From: Hyphomicrobiales bacterium
GTDB taxonomy: Bacteria > Pseudomonadota > Alphaproteobacteria > Rhizobiales > Aestuariivirgaceae
Length of the DNA stretch: 64,000 bases
Reading direction: 5' to 3'
Assembly: GCA_025359045.1 (NCBI GenBank)
Contig: JANYHN010000043.1
Coordinates: 1 to 64,000 of the forward strand
Shown here: piece after piece, positions 27,716-40,477 of the stretch
Position numbering within the stretch: position 1 is the first letter of the stretch
Layout: every line of letters starts with the position of its first letter
Made by a program: the position numbers and the translations under genes
Notes under the pieces: model-generated
Told to the model about the DNA's origin: nothing
Seen by the model: only the letters and a program-made list of their open reading frames with translations
Databases searched by the model: none

Positions 27716-28072
27716 TTAAGTCCGGTTATAAACATCTTGATATCGAACAATATCATCCTCACCCAAATAATCACCAAACTGCACTTCGATAATCTCCACG
27801 TCACCCTGATGCAGATTCTCTAAGCGGTGCTTGGCTCCCAGTGGAATGTCAATCGATTGTCCACGGGTCATGGTCGTAACCTTCTCGCCCACGGTCACGG
27901 TTGCTGTGCCTGAAACCACGGTCCAATGCTCGCTGCGGTGCTTGTGACTTTGCAGTGAAAGCCTGCCACCTTCGATGGCAACCAGCCGCTTCACCTTAAA
28001 GCCCGGCTTTTCTTCAAGCACATGAAATGAGCCCCAAGGGCGACTTTCGCTATACATCTGGTTTACTCTCAT
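27716..28072 (-). CDS. stand-alone cupin, mannose-6-phosphate isomerase type
   Basis: A protein of 118 residues corresponding to the C-terminal cupin domain of bifunctional mannose-1-phosphate guanylyltransferase/mannose-6-phosphate isomerase. PWGSFHVLEE, then SLQSHKHRSEHWTVVSGTATVTVG (metal-binding H-x-H...E pattern) and GAKHRLEN with a later His, are visible. It probably isomerises mannose 6-phosphate and fructose 6-phosphate, or binds a related sugar phosphate. An alternative ATG at 28057 (MYSESRPWGSF) has GAGAG 8 nt upstream and may be the true start. No guanylyltransferase gene is near. Confidence 0.75.
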   Translation of the reverse strand: MRVNQMYSESRPWGSFHVLEEKPGFKVKRLVAIEGGRLSLQSHKHRSEHWTVVSGTATVTVGEKVTTMTRGQSIDIPLGAKHRLENLHQGDVEIIEVQFGDYLGEDDIVRYQDVYNRT

Positions 28073-28233
28073 TCTCAGAAGCCCAAAAATGGCTTATAAT
28101 GGGCAATTGACGTTTTAGTTTTGTCACCCTATAAGCCCGCCATCACAAAAGGTGTAGGGCCTTCTTAACATGCCGTTCAGGCAGTTGGGACTAAAGGTTT
28201 TCGCCATAGACGTTTATTTTATCAGGAATTATT

Positions 28234-28500
28234 ATGGCCAATACATCATCTGCAAAAAAAGCCACACGCGCTTCGGCCCGTCGTGCAGAAGTTAACCAAG
28301 CCCGCACTAGCCGCATTCGCTCAATTGTGCGTAAAGTTGAAGAAGCTATAACCGGCGGCAAGAAACAAGATGCTGAGGCAGCTCTCGCTGTTGCGACACC
28401 AGAAGTGATGCGCGGCGCTCAGAAGGGCATTATGCATAAGAACGCTGCTTCGCGCAAAGTTTCGCGTCTTACACTGCGCGTTCGCGCCATGAAGGCTTAA
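28234..28500 (+). CDS. rpsT: 30S ribosomal protein S20
   Basis: A protein of 88 residues, very basic, with the S20 pattern: [17 protein letters not shown] at the N-terminus and [19 protein letters not shown] at the C-terminus. It binds 16S rRNA early in 30S assembly. The order rpsT then dnaA is usual in Hyphomicrobiales. CAGGAA precedes the ATG and a strong terminator follows. Confidence 0.97.
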   Translation: MANTSSAKKATRASARRAEVNQARTSRIRSIVRKVEEAITGGKKQDAEAALAVATPEVMRGAQKGIMHKNAASRKVSRLTLRVRAMKA

Positions 28501-28538
28501 GACCTAACTGAGAAATTCTCGGTTGAATTGAATTTGAA

Positions 28539-28567
28539 GCCGCTTGAGTCTCTCAAGTGGCTTTTTT
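28539..28567 (+). terminator. intrinsic terminator of rpsT
   Basis: GCCGCTTGAG and CTCAAGTGGC pair over 10 bp (one G-U) around the loop TCT and are followed by six T. Confidence 0.88.
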
Positions 28568-29163
28568 CTTGTCCGAATACGGATGATGTTGAGCAGTAAA
28601 AATCTTTTGAAATCATTGAGTTGCCAATTTTAGGACTTTTTTGAATGGAAATGTCGTAGGACAGTCATAATTATATCGCACCGATTTTAGTTTTTTTGAT
28701 TTGCCTAGAGCATTTGTAGTTTTTCAACGTGTATAAATTTATATTTTTAAATCAACAGGTTAGCTCTATTTCTTAGTTTCTCTAAATTCTGTCAAGACCG
28801 AAAACCGCTACTCCGTGTACGGATGGATTGATGAATCCGTTTGCCTTAATCGTGAACAAGCCGTTACCGTCTTTTTAAGTTGACGGTTTGGCTGGATCAA
28901 TCTGGACAAGATCAACATGGGGCGGCTGTTGTGCGCGATCAAAGATCAACACTAACAGCTTGAGGCTAGAACATTTTAAGTCTGTGCTTTTGAGGCGCAC
29001 AGCAAATGGGGAGTTGTGTTGTGAGCAAAAAGGTATGCGTGTGTATTTGACGCGTTAGTAAATTAAGTCACGAACAACAAATTCAATCAATCAAGACCAG
29101 CACCTTCAGCACGAGGCCCGTGTTGAATGGAGTTTTGCTGTGTCTTGAGGCGAACAAAACAGG
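28568..29163 (+). other. long leader/intergenic region upstream of dnaA
   Basis: About 600 bp with no supportable gene. The part at 28600-28800 is strongly A/T-rich. At 28860-28900 an imperfect stem joins AGCCGTTACCGTC with GACGGTTTGGCT, and at 28981-29002 CTGTGC pairs with GCACAG. I looked for DnaA boxes (TTWTNCACA on either strand) and found no clear cluster, so I do not call an origin. It probably carries the dnaA promoter and a long 5' leader. Confidence 0.5.
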
Positions 29164-30633
29164 ATGCGACGAATAATGAATTCTTTTTCAGCAGGCACGG
29201 CTGCAGCACACGGTAAGAACAGCTCACTCAAAGAGCAGTGGCAACGTGTGGCCATGCGCATTCGCGCAGAACTTGGGGATGATCTCTATACCAGCTGGTT
29301 TGCCCGCATGGATGCAGAAGAGCTGACAGAAAAACAACTTACTGTTTCAGTGCCAACACGCTTTTTGCGCAGCTGGATTGAAAGCCATTATGTTTCTAAG
29401 CTCACCAAGATTGCTGCTGCCGAATTTGCAGGTTTAGAAACTGTGCAAGTGCGAGTGCGTATTCAAGGCGAAGCCTCCCGCGCCGCTAATGCGGCACTTG
29501 CCGAAACCGCGCGCGCATCAGCGCCTCAACCAGAGCGCAACAGTGCTGTTGCCCAACAAATCCAGAGCTTCCTGCAAGCCGAGCGTGGTTCAACGCTGGA
29601 CGAAAGCCAAACCTTTGATAGTTTTATCGTTGGGCCTTCAAACCAATTGGCTCATGCCGCGGCGATGCGGGTGGCCAATGCCATTACGGGTTCTGCACTC
29701 ACCTTTAATCCGCTTTTCATTCATTCTTCTGCTGGCCTTGGCAAAACCCATTTGCTCAATGCCATTGCAGCGCGTGTGCGCCAAAGCCAACCCACGCGTA
29801 AGGTTTTGATGCTCACAGCCGAGCGCTTCATGTATGGCTTTATTCATGCCATTCGCCAGCGCGATACTTTGGCGTTTAAAGATCAATTCCAATCGGTTGA
29901 TGTGTTGCTGATTGATGATTTCCAGTTTTTGCAAGGCAAAGCGATCCAACAAGAATTTTGTCACGCTTTTAACTCACTGGTTGATTCAAAGCGCCAGGTT
30001 GTCGTGGCGGCCGATGTGCCGCCAGCCCAACTTGATACGATTGATCAGCGCATGCGTTCACGCCTCATGGGCGGTTTGGTAATTGATATTGAATCGCCAG
30101 ACCTCGACCAACGCCGCAAGATTGTTGACGTGCGCCATGCCGCGATGGTGAAGGGTGATCATGCTTCGGCCATTAGTGGCGAAGTGCTGGAACTCATTGC
30201 CAACCGCATCACTGGCGGTGGTCGTGAACTCGAAGGCGCTCTTAACCGTGTGATTGCTTATCAGCAATTTAACAAATCTCCAATCACGCTTGACCTTGCT
30301 TCCATGGTGCTTCGTGATGCTGCGGGAACCGCTGATCTTGGACGCATCAAAATTGATGACATTCTGAAAGTGGTCGGCCGTCATTACAATGTGGGCCGCA
30401 CCGATTTGCTGTCACCACGCCGGGCTCGTGCTGTGGTGGTGCCACGCCAAATCGGCATGTATCTAGCCAAGAAATTGACCGCACGTTCGCTGCCCGAAAT
30501 TGGCCGTCGTTTTGGTGGCCGGGACCACTCGACAGTGCTTCACGCTGTGCGCAAAATTGATGAGCAAATGAAGGCTGATGATAAATTGGCCCGGGAAGTC
30601 GCAATGCTCATTAGACTTGTGGAACAAGCGTAA
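29164..30633 (+). CDS. dnaA: chromosomal replication initiator DnaA
   Basis: A protein of 489 residues. Domain I is at about 23-105 ([14 protein letters not shown]), a short linker follows, then the AAA+ domain with Walker [13 protein letters not shown] (Gly191-Thr195) and Walker [14 protein letters not shown], and the C-terminal DNA-binding domain with the signature [15 protein letters not shown]. It opens the replication origin and regulates transcription. The start may be ATG 29164 or ATG 29176; both have weak AGG upstream. Compared with many homologues the Walker B arginine-finger region and sensor II are intact. Confidence 0.96.
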   Translation: MRRIMNSFSAGTAAAHGKNSSLKEQWQRVAMRIRAELGDDLYTSWFARMDAEELTEKQLTVSVPTRFLRSWIESHYVSKLTKIAAAEFAGLETVQVRVRIQGEASRAANAALAETARASAPQPERNSAVAQQIQSFLQAERGSTLDESQTFDSFIVGPSNQLAHAAAMRVANAITGSALTFNPLFIHSSAGLGKTHLLNAIAARVRQSQPTRKVLMLTAERFMYGFIHAIRQRDTLAFKDQFQSVDVLLIDDFQFLQGKAIQQEFCHAFNSLVDSKRQVVVAADVPPAQLDTIDQRMRSRLMGGLVIDIESPDLDQRRKIVDVRHAAMVKGDHASAISGEVLELIANRITGGGRELEGALNRVIAYQQFNKSPITLDLASMVLRDAAGTADLGRIKIDDILKVVGRHYNVGRTDLLSPRRARAVVVPRQIGMYLAKKLTARSLPEIGRRFGGRDHSTVLHAVRKIDEQMKADDKLAREVAMLIRLVEQA

Positions 30634-30705
30634 GAAACCTTGAAATTGGCGGGATAAACAGCCAATGTCCTTATCCCGATGGGGATTGAGGAATAGAGTT
30701 TTGCC

Positions 30706-31818
30706 ATGCGCGTGACCATTGAAAGATCGAGTTTTTTGAAAGCCCTAAACCACGTGCAAAGCGTGGTGGAGCGGCGCAATACCATTCCAATTCTTTCAAA
30801 CGTTTTGATCCACGCTGCTAAGGGTGCGGTGAAGCTCACTGCCACTGACCTTGATATTGAGATTGTGGAATCTGTTGCGGCTGATGTCTCACGCGAAGGC
30901 TCAGTCACTGTGCCAGCGCACATGCTTTATGATATTGTTCGTAAGCTTCCTGATGGTGCGCAGCTTGAACTTGAACAAGGACCTGACTCAGGCCGTATCT
31001 CCATCGTTGCTGGCCGTTCGCGGTTTGCGCTGCAAGCCTTGCCGCCTGAAGATTTCCCTGACCTTTCCAGCGGTGAATTCGGCAATACCTTCTCTCTGCC
31101 TACGAAAGATTTGAAATTCCTGATTGAGCGCACCCGCTTTGCAATCTCCACCGAAGAGACGCGCTATTATTTGAACGGCATTTATCTGCATGAAGTTTCA
31201 GCGGGTGGACACCTTCGCGCTGTTGCCACCGATGGTCACCGTTTGGCACAAGCCCAACTTGATTTGCCAGAAGGGGCCAAAGGCATGCCCGGCATTATCG
31301 TGCCGCGCAAAACTGTTTTAGAAATCGTCAAGCTGATGGAAGGCGAAGATGGCGATGTGGAAATTTCGCTCTCGTCTGCCAAAATTCGTTTCAATGTCGG
31401 TAAATTGGTTCTGACCTCAAAACTCATCGACGGCACATTCCCGGATTATGAGCGGGTGATCCCGCGCAATAATGATAAATTTCTGGATGCTGATACCAAG
31501 ACATTTGCCGAAGCCGTTGACCGCGTGTCGACCATCTCATTCGAGAAAAGCCGTGCGGTGAAGCTCAACATCTCCGCGGGCAAGCTCACACTCACTGTCA
31601 ACAACCCAGATTCTGGCTCAGCTGAAGAAGAAATCCCCGTCACCTATGACCGTGATCCCATCGAGATTGGTTTTAATTCGCGCTATTTGATGGATGTGGC
31701 AGCCCAGGTTTCGGCCTCCACCATGCGCTTTGAACTGAATGATTCAGGCTCGCCCACTGTGATCAAAGATCCTGATGATGCCAAGTCGCTTTATGTGCTT
31801 ATGCCGATGCGAGTGTGA
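30706..31818 (+). CDS. dnaN: DNA polymerase III beta sliding clamp
   Basis: A protein of 370 residues with three repeated clamp folds: MRVTIERSSFLKALNHVQSVVERRNTIPILSNVLI (in parts), YYLNGIYLH and ATDGHRLA in the second, and the conserved C-terminus YVLMPMRV. The dimer encircles DNA and tethers polymerases. It follows dnaA by 72 bp and is followed by recF, the standard bacterial order. Confidence 0.97.
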   Translation: MRVTIERSSFLKALNHVQSVVERRNTIPILSNVLIHAAKGAVKLTATDLDIEIVESVAADVSREGSVTVPAHMLYDIVRKLPDGAQLELEQGPDSGRISIVAGRSRFALQALPPEDFPDLSSGEFGNTFSLPTKDLKFLIERTRFAISTEETRYYLNGIYLHEVSAGGHLRAVATDGHRLAQAQLDLPEGAKGMPGIIVPRKTVLEIVKLMEGEDGDVEISLSSAKIRFNVGKLVLTSKLIDGTFPDYERVIPRNNDKFLDADTKTFAEAVDRVSTISFEKSRAVKLNISAGKLTLTVNNPDSGSAEEEIPVTYDRDPIEIGFNSRYLMDVAAQVSASTMRFELNDSGSPTVIKDPDDAKSLYVLMPMRV

Positions 31819-31830
31819 TAAAGTTCTTGT

Positions 31831-35453
<3,623 letters not shown>

Positions 35454-35463
35454 TTAAAACCAA

Positions 35464-36105
35464 TCAACTGCCTGATGTATTGTTATCGGGCGCTTCTTCG
35501 GTTTTTATATCGGCAAGTTGGATATCTAAAAGTTTGGATATGAGCGTGTGTAAAGCTGATAGGTCCAGTCTGCCAACTCTGGCAGATTCGTCTGCTTGCT
35601 TTAACGCAATCACATATTCATGTCTATTCTCTTTTAGAAGTTCAGGTAGTATTGTTTGTCCATGAAGCCAACCACCGGCCTTTATGCAGAGAATCAAATA
35701 GCAGGCTGCACGAGCGGTTCTTCCGTTTCCGTTTATAAATGGATGAATGTAGTTTAATCTCCAAAGTACATAAGCGGCCAAGGCTACGGGATCAGCGCCC
35801 TCCCAATTTCTATTCACCATATTTGTGAAATCGTCCATTTGCGCTTGGACGCGATAGTGCGCTGGTGGTTCATAGTCCCCTACAGTAACGGGACATGGCC
35901 TGAACTCTCCAGCATTTGTATGCAGGCATGCGATGGCATGAAAGTTGAGCGCTTTCAACAGCTGTTGAGAAAGAAATGGCCGTCCCAAACTGATTGAGGC
36001 GGCCACGATTGATCTTAGAAAGTCGTATTGTCTAATACCATTAGCGATTTCCATCTCTTGATAAGCGGGATGGGCTTCAGATTCCGTTAATTCGAATATT
36101 ATCAC
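35464..36105 (-). CDS. Fic family protein
   Basis: A protein of 213 residues. The Fic motif is HPFINGNGRTAR at residues 121-132; the catalytic His121 and the anion-hole and phosphate-binding Gly/Asn/Arg are present, but the usual metal-coordinating Asp/Glu of HPFx(D/E)GNGR is Asn. Fic proteins mostly transfer AMP from ATP to target hydroxyls. There is no (S/T)xxxE(G/N) inhibitory motif at the N-terminus that I can see. It starts with GTG 36105 immediately after the stop of a 64-codon gene, a toxin-antitoxin-like arrangement. It lies beside gyrB; gyrase is the target of some FicT toxins, but here the link is only positional. The Asn and the missing inhibitory motif leave activity uncertain. 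Confidence 0.85.
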   Translation of the reverse strand: MIIFELTESEAHPAYQEMEIANGIRQYDFLRSIVAASISLGRPFLSQQLLKALNFHAIACLHTNAGEFRPCPVTVGDYEPPAHYRVQAQMDDFTNMVNRNWEGADPVALAAYVLWRLNYIHPFINGNGRTARAACYLILCIKAGGWLHGQTILPELLKENRHEYVIALKQADESARVGRLDLSALHTLISKLLDIQLADIKTEEAPDNNTSGS

Positions 36106-36300
36106 TTATGCAGCTGTTTTCTTACCATCATGAACTGAAAGCACTTCCTTTACTTTTGCCAAAGTAACTGAGCTGCTGTCTTTCAAACTTCCCATTACAT
36201 AAGAAATTTTTTGTTTTCGAATTTCATCATATGTCATTGGTTTCGAAGCTGAATTTTTCAACTTGTCCAACAAGCTCTGACGGGTACGAAGGTCTGTCAT
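36106..36300 (-). CDS. small protein preceding the Fic gene, possible antitoxin or partner
   Basis: A protein of 64 residues, basic and mostly helical (RTRQSLLDKLKNSASKP, TYDEIRKQKISYVMGS, TLAKVKEVLSVHDGKK). GAGGGAG precedes its ATG at good spacing. The stop is immediately followed by the GTG of the Fic gene, so the two are surely co-transcribed. Known FicA-type antitoxins of this size carry SxxxE(G/N) in a helix; I cannot find it here. It may be a new type of partner, a DNA-binding autoregulator, or unrelated. Confidence 0.6.
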   Translation of the reverse strand: MTDLRTRQSLLDKLKNSASKPMTYDEIRKQKISYVMGSLKDSSSVTLAKVKEVLSVHDGKKTAA

Positions 36301-36590
36301 CGTGGCACTCCCTCATTGTTTGACTGACTTGGTAGCTTTATTTATTATTTGTTAATACTTCCTTACATGGGCCATTTTGAGGCGTCAACTTGACGATTTA
36401 GCGCATGACAGTACTAAAAGTTTTTAATTACTATGTTCGCAACATGCTCACTGAGTCGCCACCCCCACAAAAACGTCGTCTTCAGTCACCTTGCAAGACT
36501 TGTTGATTGGGGAGGCCCATTTGTGGAGACCAGCCAGATATAGGCACCTCACCGTACGGTGTCAAGGTTTATTTTAAATAAATAGGATTT
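36301..36590. other. intergenic region between fic and regA operons
   Basis: About 290 bp, A/T-rich at both ends, holding the promoter region of the fic pair and lying downstream of regA. Short palindromes are CGTCAACTTGACG near 36391 and CACCGTACGGTG near 36550. I see no gene and no clear terminator with a T tract. Confidence 0.45.
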
Positions 36591-37127
36591 TTATTTTGGT
36601 GCGCGTTTGGCCAAGATGCGTTGCAGGGTTCGCCTGTGCATGTTCAAGCGCCTTGCGGTTTCTGAAACATTGCGGCTGCACAGTTCGAATACGCGCTGGA
36701 TATGTTCCCAGCGCACCCTGTCAGCCGACATCGGATTATCCGGCAAAGCGTTGCGATTTTCTGTGTCGCCTGTCAGCGCGCCATAAACGGCATCGGCATC
36801 AGCAGGTTTGGCCAAATAATCTATGGCACCCAGTTTTACAGCGGTTACAGCAGTGGCGATATTGCCGTATCCCGTAAGCACCACCACGCGAGCTTCAGGT
36901 CGTTTGGCGTGGAGCGCTTCAATCACGTCCAAACCATTGCCGTCAGTCAATCGTAAATCAACCACGGCATAATTGGGCGCGTCTTTTTTAACTTCGGCAA
37001 TGCCGTCAGCTACTGTTCCAGCAAGGCGCACGGTAAACCCACGGGTTTCCATAGCGCGGCCAAGCCTGGTCAGGAACGGATTGTCGTCATCAACGAGAAG
37101 GAGGTTTTTTTCAATAATGTCTGTCAT
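36591..37127 (-). CDS. regA: redox response regulator RegA/PrrA/ActR
   Basis: A protein of 178 residues. The receiver domain has the acidic pocket DDD at residues 13-15, phosphoacceptor Asp57 (VVDLRLTDG), and LTGYGNIATAV. The short C-terminal domain is the Fis-type helix-turn-helix of this family: ELCSRNVSETARRLNMHRRTLQRILAKRAPK (in parts), which is nearly invariant among RegA homologues. It activates and represses genes for respiration, nitrogen and carbon fixation and, where present, photosynthesis. It lies 36 bp after regB on the same strand. Confidence 0.95.
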   Translation of the reverse strand: MTDIIEKNLLLVDDDNPFLTRLGRAMETRGFTVRLAGTVADGIAEVKKDAPNYAVVDLRLTDGNGLDVIEALHAKRPEARVVVLTGYGNIATAVTAVKLGAIDYLAKPADADAVYGALTGDTENRNALPDNPMSADRVRWEHIQRVFELCSRNVSETARRLNMHRRTLQRILAKRAPK

Positions 37128-37163
37128 GGTGATGTTACGTTGTGCGGCGGCTGCCAGTTCACG

Positions 37164-38501
37164 TCAAGCATTTTTGCCAACATCCACAACACTGCGCGGC
37201 CAGGTGATTTGGATCATGGCCCCTTTGGCTGGATGCTTACGGTTCGCCAAGGCCACAATAGCGCCTGATCTTTCGAGCAGCGTTTTGGCTATAAATAGAC
37301 CTAGTCCCATGCCTTCATGCTGGCCCTCTTCCTTTGCCGCCTTTTCGCCATAGCCTGGACGGGTGGTCACAAACGGATCACCCAATTGATCAAAAATCGC
37401 TTGGTCAAAACCCGGGCCATCATCGGCCACCGTCAAAATGATCTGGTTCGCATTCCATCGCGCTTTCACCTCAACAGAAGAAACAGCAAAGTCAAAAGCA
37501 TTCTCCAGCAAATTGCCGAGACCGTAAGTGATTGCCGGATTACGGCGAAATACAGGCTCTGGCGTTGATGATTTTGAATCGGGCGCGGCATCAATGGTGA
37601 TTTTTATTTCGGAGCCCCGAAGTGGGGCCACCATATCTTCGATCATCGCTTCGAGTGTGACCTGCTGATAAACATCATCAGAAATTTGATCCGGCACAGC
37701 CAAACGCTTTAGAATATCACGGCACCTAGCAGCTTGCGAAATCAGCAAGTCAATATCCTCCGTATGCGGAGAATTTTTGGGGACTTCACGTTTTAGTTCC
37801 TTGGCTACCAACGCAATCGTCGCCAGCGGTGTTCCCAGTTCATGCGCCGCAGCTGCCGCCAAACCATCAAGCGCCGATAGACGCTGTTCACGCGCCAAAA
37901 CAATTTCGGTGGCAGATAAGGCCGAAGACATAAGCCGCGCTTCCTCTGCAATGCGCCTTGCATAAATTGCAGAGAACACAGTGCCGCAGACCAGTGCTGC
38001 CCACATTCCTGCAATGTAAGTCGGTGGTATCACAAGGGCCGCATCACCGGCCCAAGGCAAAGGTTTGTGAATGAAAGCCAGGATTGTTGAACACACGAAG
38101 GCTAAGGAAGCTAAGCTCAACGTCCAGGTCAGTGGCAGTGACGTTGCAGAGATTGTCACTGGCACTAAAAACAAGAATGCAAATGGGTTTTCCAATCCGC
38201 CCGTCAGATACAATAAAACCGCCAATTGGATTATGTCGTAACCCAGAAGCAATCCCGCTGGCCTAGCCGCCAAGCGTTGCCCACTGCGCCAGCGCAAGGT
38301 GAGAAATACATTTAACCATGCGCTCATCGCGATCATTGCCAAACATAAAGCCAACGGCAGCTTGAAGCCTAAAATATACTCCACACCCAGCACGGCCGCC
38401 GATTGGCCAATGACAGCTAGCCACCGAAGCCGCACTAAAGTGCGCAGACGCAAAAGGCCTTGATGTTCAGTTGGATTTGAAAAAGCGAAAGTCTGAGTCA
38501 T
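37164..38501 (-). CDS. regB: redox sensor histidine kinase RegB/PrrB/ActS
   Basis: A protein of 445 residues with six hydrophobic segments. The quinone-binding heptapeptide GGLENPF is at residues 101-107, the H-box AAAHELGTPLATI has His220, and the redox-active cysteine of ARCRDILKRL is Cys260. The catalytic domain has LGNLLENAFDFA and DDGPGF. It senses quinone pool redox state and phosphorylates RegA. I chose the start at 38501; a longer reading would run through the divergent senC gene. A perfect 20-bp palindrome sits just upstream, between it and senC. Confidence 0.95.
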   Translation of the reverse strand: MTQTFAFSNPTEHQGLLRLRTLVRLRWLAVIGQSAAVLGVEYILGFKLPLALCLAMIAMSAWLNVFLTLRWRSGQRLAARPAGLLLGYDIIQLAVLLYLTGGLENPFAFLFLVPVTISATSLPLTWTLSLASLAFVCSTILAFIHKPLPWAGDAALVIPPTYIAGMWAALVCGTVFSAIYARRIAEEARLMSSALSATEIVLAREQRLSALDGLAAAAAHELGTPLATIALVAKELKREVPKNSPHTEDIDLLISQAARCRDILKRLAVPDQISDDVYQQVTLEAMIEDMVAPLRGSEIKITIDAAPDSKSSTPEPVFRRNPAITYGLGNLLENAFDFAVSSVEVKARWNANQIILTVADDGPGFDQAIFDQLGDPFVTTRPGYGEKAAKEEGQHEGMGLGLFIAKTLLERSGAIVALANRKHPAKGAMIQITWPRSVVDVGKNA

Positions 38502-38507
38502 GATGTA

Positions 38508-38527
38508 ATTTCCATATATATGGAAAT
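38508..38527. promoter_or_regulatory. 20-bp perfect palindrome in regB-senC divergent region
   Basis: ATTTCCATATATATGGAAAT is self-complementary over all 20 bases. It starts 7 bp from the regB start codon and ends 5 bp from the senC start codon. It could be an operator for either gene or a hairpin in both leaders; it covers the usual RBS position of both genes. Confidence 0.55.
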
Positions 38528-38532
38528 CATCT

Positions 38533-39177
38533 ATGCTCCAAATCCTGATGTCTGATTCAAAACTCTTGCCCTCACGCCCAAAACTCATTGCCGCTGCAAT
38601 TATGATCATTGCGGCCATTGCAATCGCCGCTTTGGCGCTCACCCAATGGCCCACCAAGGGCCCCATTGGCTCGGGCACGGCGTTGATCGGTGGGCCTTTC
38701 ACCATGATCAACCAAAAGGGCGAGGCGGTTACAAACAAAAATTTCGAGGGCCAATATACGATTTATTTCTTCGGCTACACTTTTTGCCCTGACGTCTGCC
38801 CAACGGAACTTCAAGTTCTATCTGCAGCGTTGAAAGAGCTGGGACCTGATGCCACAAAGATTACACCGGTTTTCGTCTCCATCGATCCTGAGCGCGACAC
38901 GCCAAAAATTATTGGCGAATATGTGGCCAATTTCGATTCGCGGTTGGTCGGATTAACAGGAAAGCCAGAACAGTTGGCCGCCATGGCGCGGGCCTTTCAT
39001 GTTTTTTACCAGAAAGTGCCAAATGCGAAAGATCCGCAAAATTATGACATGGATCACTCCTCCATCCTCTTTCTCATGGGGCCGGATGGAAAATTTGCCA
39101 AACACTTCTCATATACAACAGATGCAAAAGCCTTGGCATTGGAACTGAAAAGCGTGTTACAAGGTTACAGTGGCTAA
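38533..39177 (+). CDS. senC: SCO1/SenC/PrrC family copper protein
   Basis: A protein of 214 residues with one N-terminal membrane segment (about residues 18-38) and a periplasmic thioredoxin-like domain. Copper ligands are Cys85 and Cys89 in FCPDVCPTEL and His175 in YDMDHSS. These proteins deliver copper to the CuA centre of cytochrome oxidase and, in this gene neighbourhood, influence RegB signalling. A second ATG at 38548 is an alternative start. It is divergent from regB, as in Rhodobacter and rhizobia. Confidence 0.92.
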   Translation: MLQILMSDSKLLPSRPKLIAAAIMIIAAIAIAALALTQWPTKGPIGSGTALIGGPFTMINQKGEAVTNKNFEGQYTIYFFGYTFCPDVCPTELQVLSAALKELGPDATKITPVFVSIDPERDTPKIIGEYVANFDSRLVGLTGKPEQLAAMARAFHVFYQKVPNAKDPQNYDMDHSSILFLMGPDGKFAKHFSYTTDAKALALELKSVLQGYSG

Positions 39178-39232
39178 CGGGGGTTATCCCATTCTTGTTG
39201 GTTTATTAACGAGCATGTTTGATGCTTGAAGG

Positions 39233-40477
39233 ATGTTTGGAACAAAGATGTTGTATCCACTTTATGAAATGAACCACGCCGCCATGGCGCCCATGCGCTT
39301 TTTGGCAGACGCCGGTTTGGCCTTTTGGGGCAATCAATTTAATCCACTGGCTCACACTTCGCTGGGCCGCAGCGCCACTGCATCGCTCCATATGTTTGAG
39401 CGTGCCACGCGTCGCTATGACAAACCTAGGTTTTATATCAACTCAATCCAAATAAATGGCAAAGAAATTGCCGTGCGCGAAGAAATTGTATGGCAGATGC
39501 CATTTTGCAATCTTGTAAATTTTAAAAAAGATTTAGCCGCAAAATCAAAACCCCAGACAAAGCTTCTTATGGTCGCCCCCATGTCGGGTCACTATGCAAC
39601 ATTGCTCAAAGGCACTGTTGAAGAAATGTTGCCAGACTATGATGTCTATGTGACAGACTGGAACGACGCGCGCGAAGTTCCGCTTTCCGCTGGCGCGTTT
39701 GATCTTGATGATTACGCAGATTCGTTGATTGCCATGATGCATCATTTAAAATCGCGCGTTCATATCATGGCGGTATGCCAGCCTTCGGTTCCTGTGATGG
39801 CTGCGGTATCTCTGATGAGTGCCTCCAATGATCCTCTCGTGCCGTTGTCGATGGTGTTGATGGGTGGACCCATTGATACGCAACGCAACCCAACCGCAGT
39901 CAATAAGTTGGCGCAAGAAAAAGGCTCGAAATGGCTGCAAGATAATATGATCATGAGCGTCACTGGTGGTCATGCCGGCCAAGGCCGCGAAGTTTATCCG
40001 GGCTTTATGCAGCTTGGCAGTTTTCTGGCGATGAATGCTGACCGTCATGTGAAAGCCCATAAAGAGCTTTATCAAAGTTTGGTTGAAGGCGACGAAACCG
40101 ATTCAGAGCGCCACAGAATTTTTTATGATGAATATATGGCGGTGATGGATTTGACCGCTGAATTTTATCTTCAAACTGTCGACCGTGTATTTGTGCATTT
40201 TGATTTACCGCACGGCACTTATCGGCATCGCGGGCAATTGGTAGATCCAGCGAAAATTACAAAGACAGCATTGATGACGGTTGAAGGCGAACGTGATGAT
40301 ATTTCAGGCGTGGGCCAAACCGAGGCTGCACATGATCTTTGCCCTAACATTCCCGCAGCCAAAAAACTTCATCACCTGCAAATGAGAGTTGGGCATTACG
40401 GCGTTTTCTCCGGTTCAAAATTTCGCGCTGAAGTAGCACCTAAGATCAAGGGCTTCTTCCAGAACAACGAAAAATGA
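39233..40477 (+). CDS. phaZ: intracellular polyhydroxyalkanoate depolymerase
   Basis: A protein of 414 residues of the intracellular PhaZ family, an alpha/beta hydrolase. The nucleophile is Cys182 in the lipase-box-like AVCQPSVP, a hallmark of Cupriavidus-type PhaZ1. The N-terminus MLYPLYEMNHAAMAPMR and C-terminal GHYGVFSGSKFR match the family. It mobilises PHA storage granules. The start may be ATG 39233 or ATG 39248; the latter aligns with homologues. It overlaps the following peptidase gene by ATGA. No pha synthase is in the window. Confidence 0.9.
   Translation: MFGTKMLYPLYEMNHAAMAPMRFLADAGLAFWGNQFNPLAHTSLGRSATASLHMFERATRRYDKPRFYINSIQINGKEIAVREEIVWQMPFCNLVNFKKDLAAKSKPQTKLLMVAPMSGHYATLLKGTVEEMLPDYDVYVTDWNDAREVPLSAGAFDLDDYADSLIAMMHHLKSRVHIMAVCQPSVPVMAAVSLMSASNDPLVPLSMVLMGGPIDTQRNPTAVNKLAQEKGSKWLQDNMIMSVTGGHAGQGREVYPGFMQLGSFLAMNADRHVKAHKELYQSLVEGDETDSERHRIFYDEYMAVMDLTAEFYLQTVDRVFVHFDLPHGTYRHRGQLVDPAKITKTALMTVEGERDDISGVGQTEAAHDLCPNIPAAKKLHHLQMRVGHYGVFSGSKFRAEVAPKIKGFFQNNEK

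Noticed and set aside
28568-29163. Replication origin (oriC) upstream of dnaA
   Set aside because: No cluster of TTWTNCACA-type boxes on either strand; A/T richness alone is not enough.
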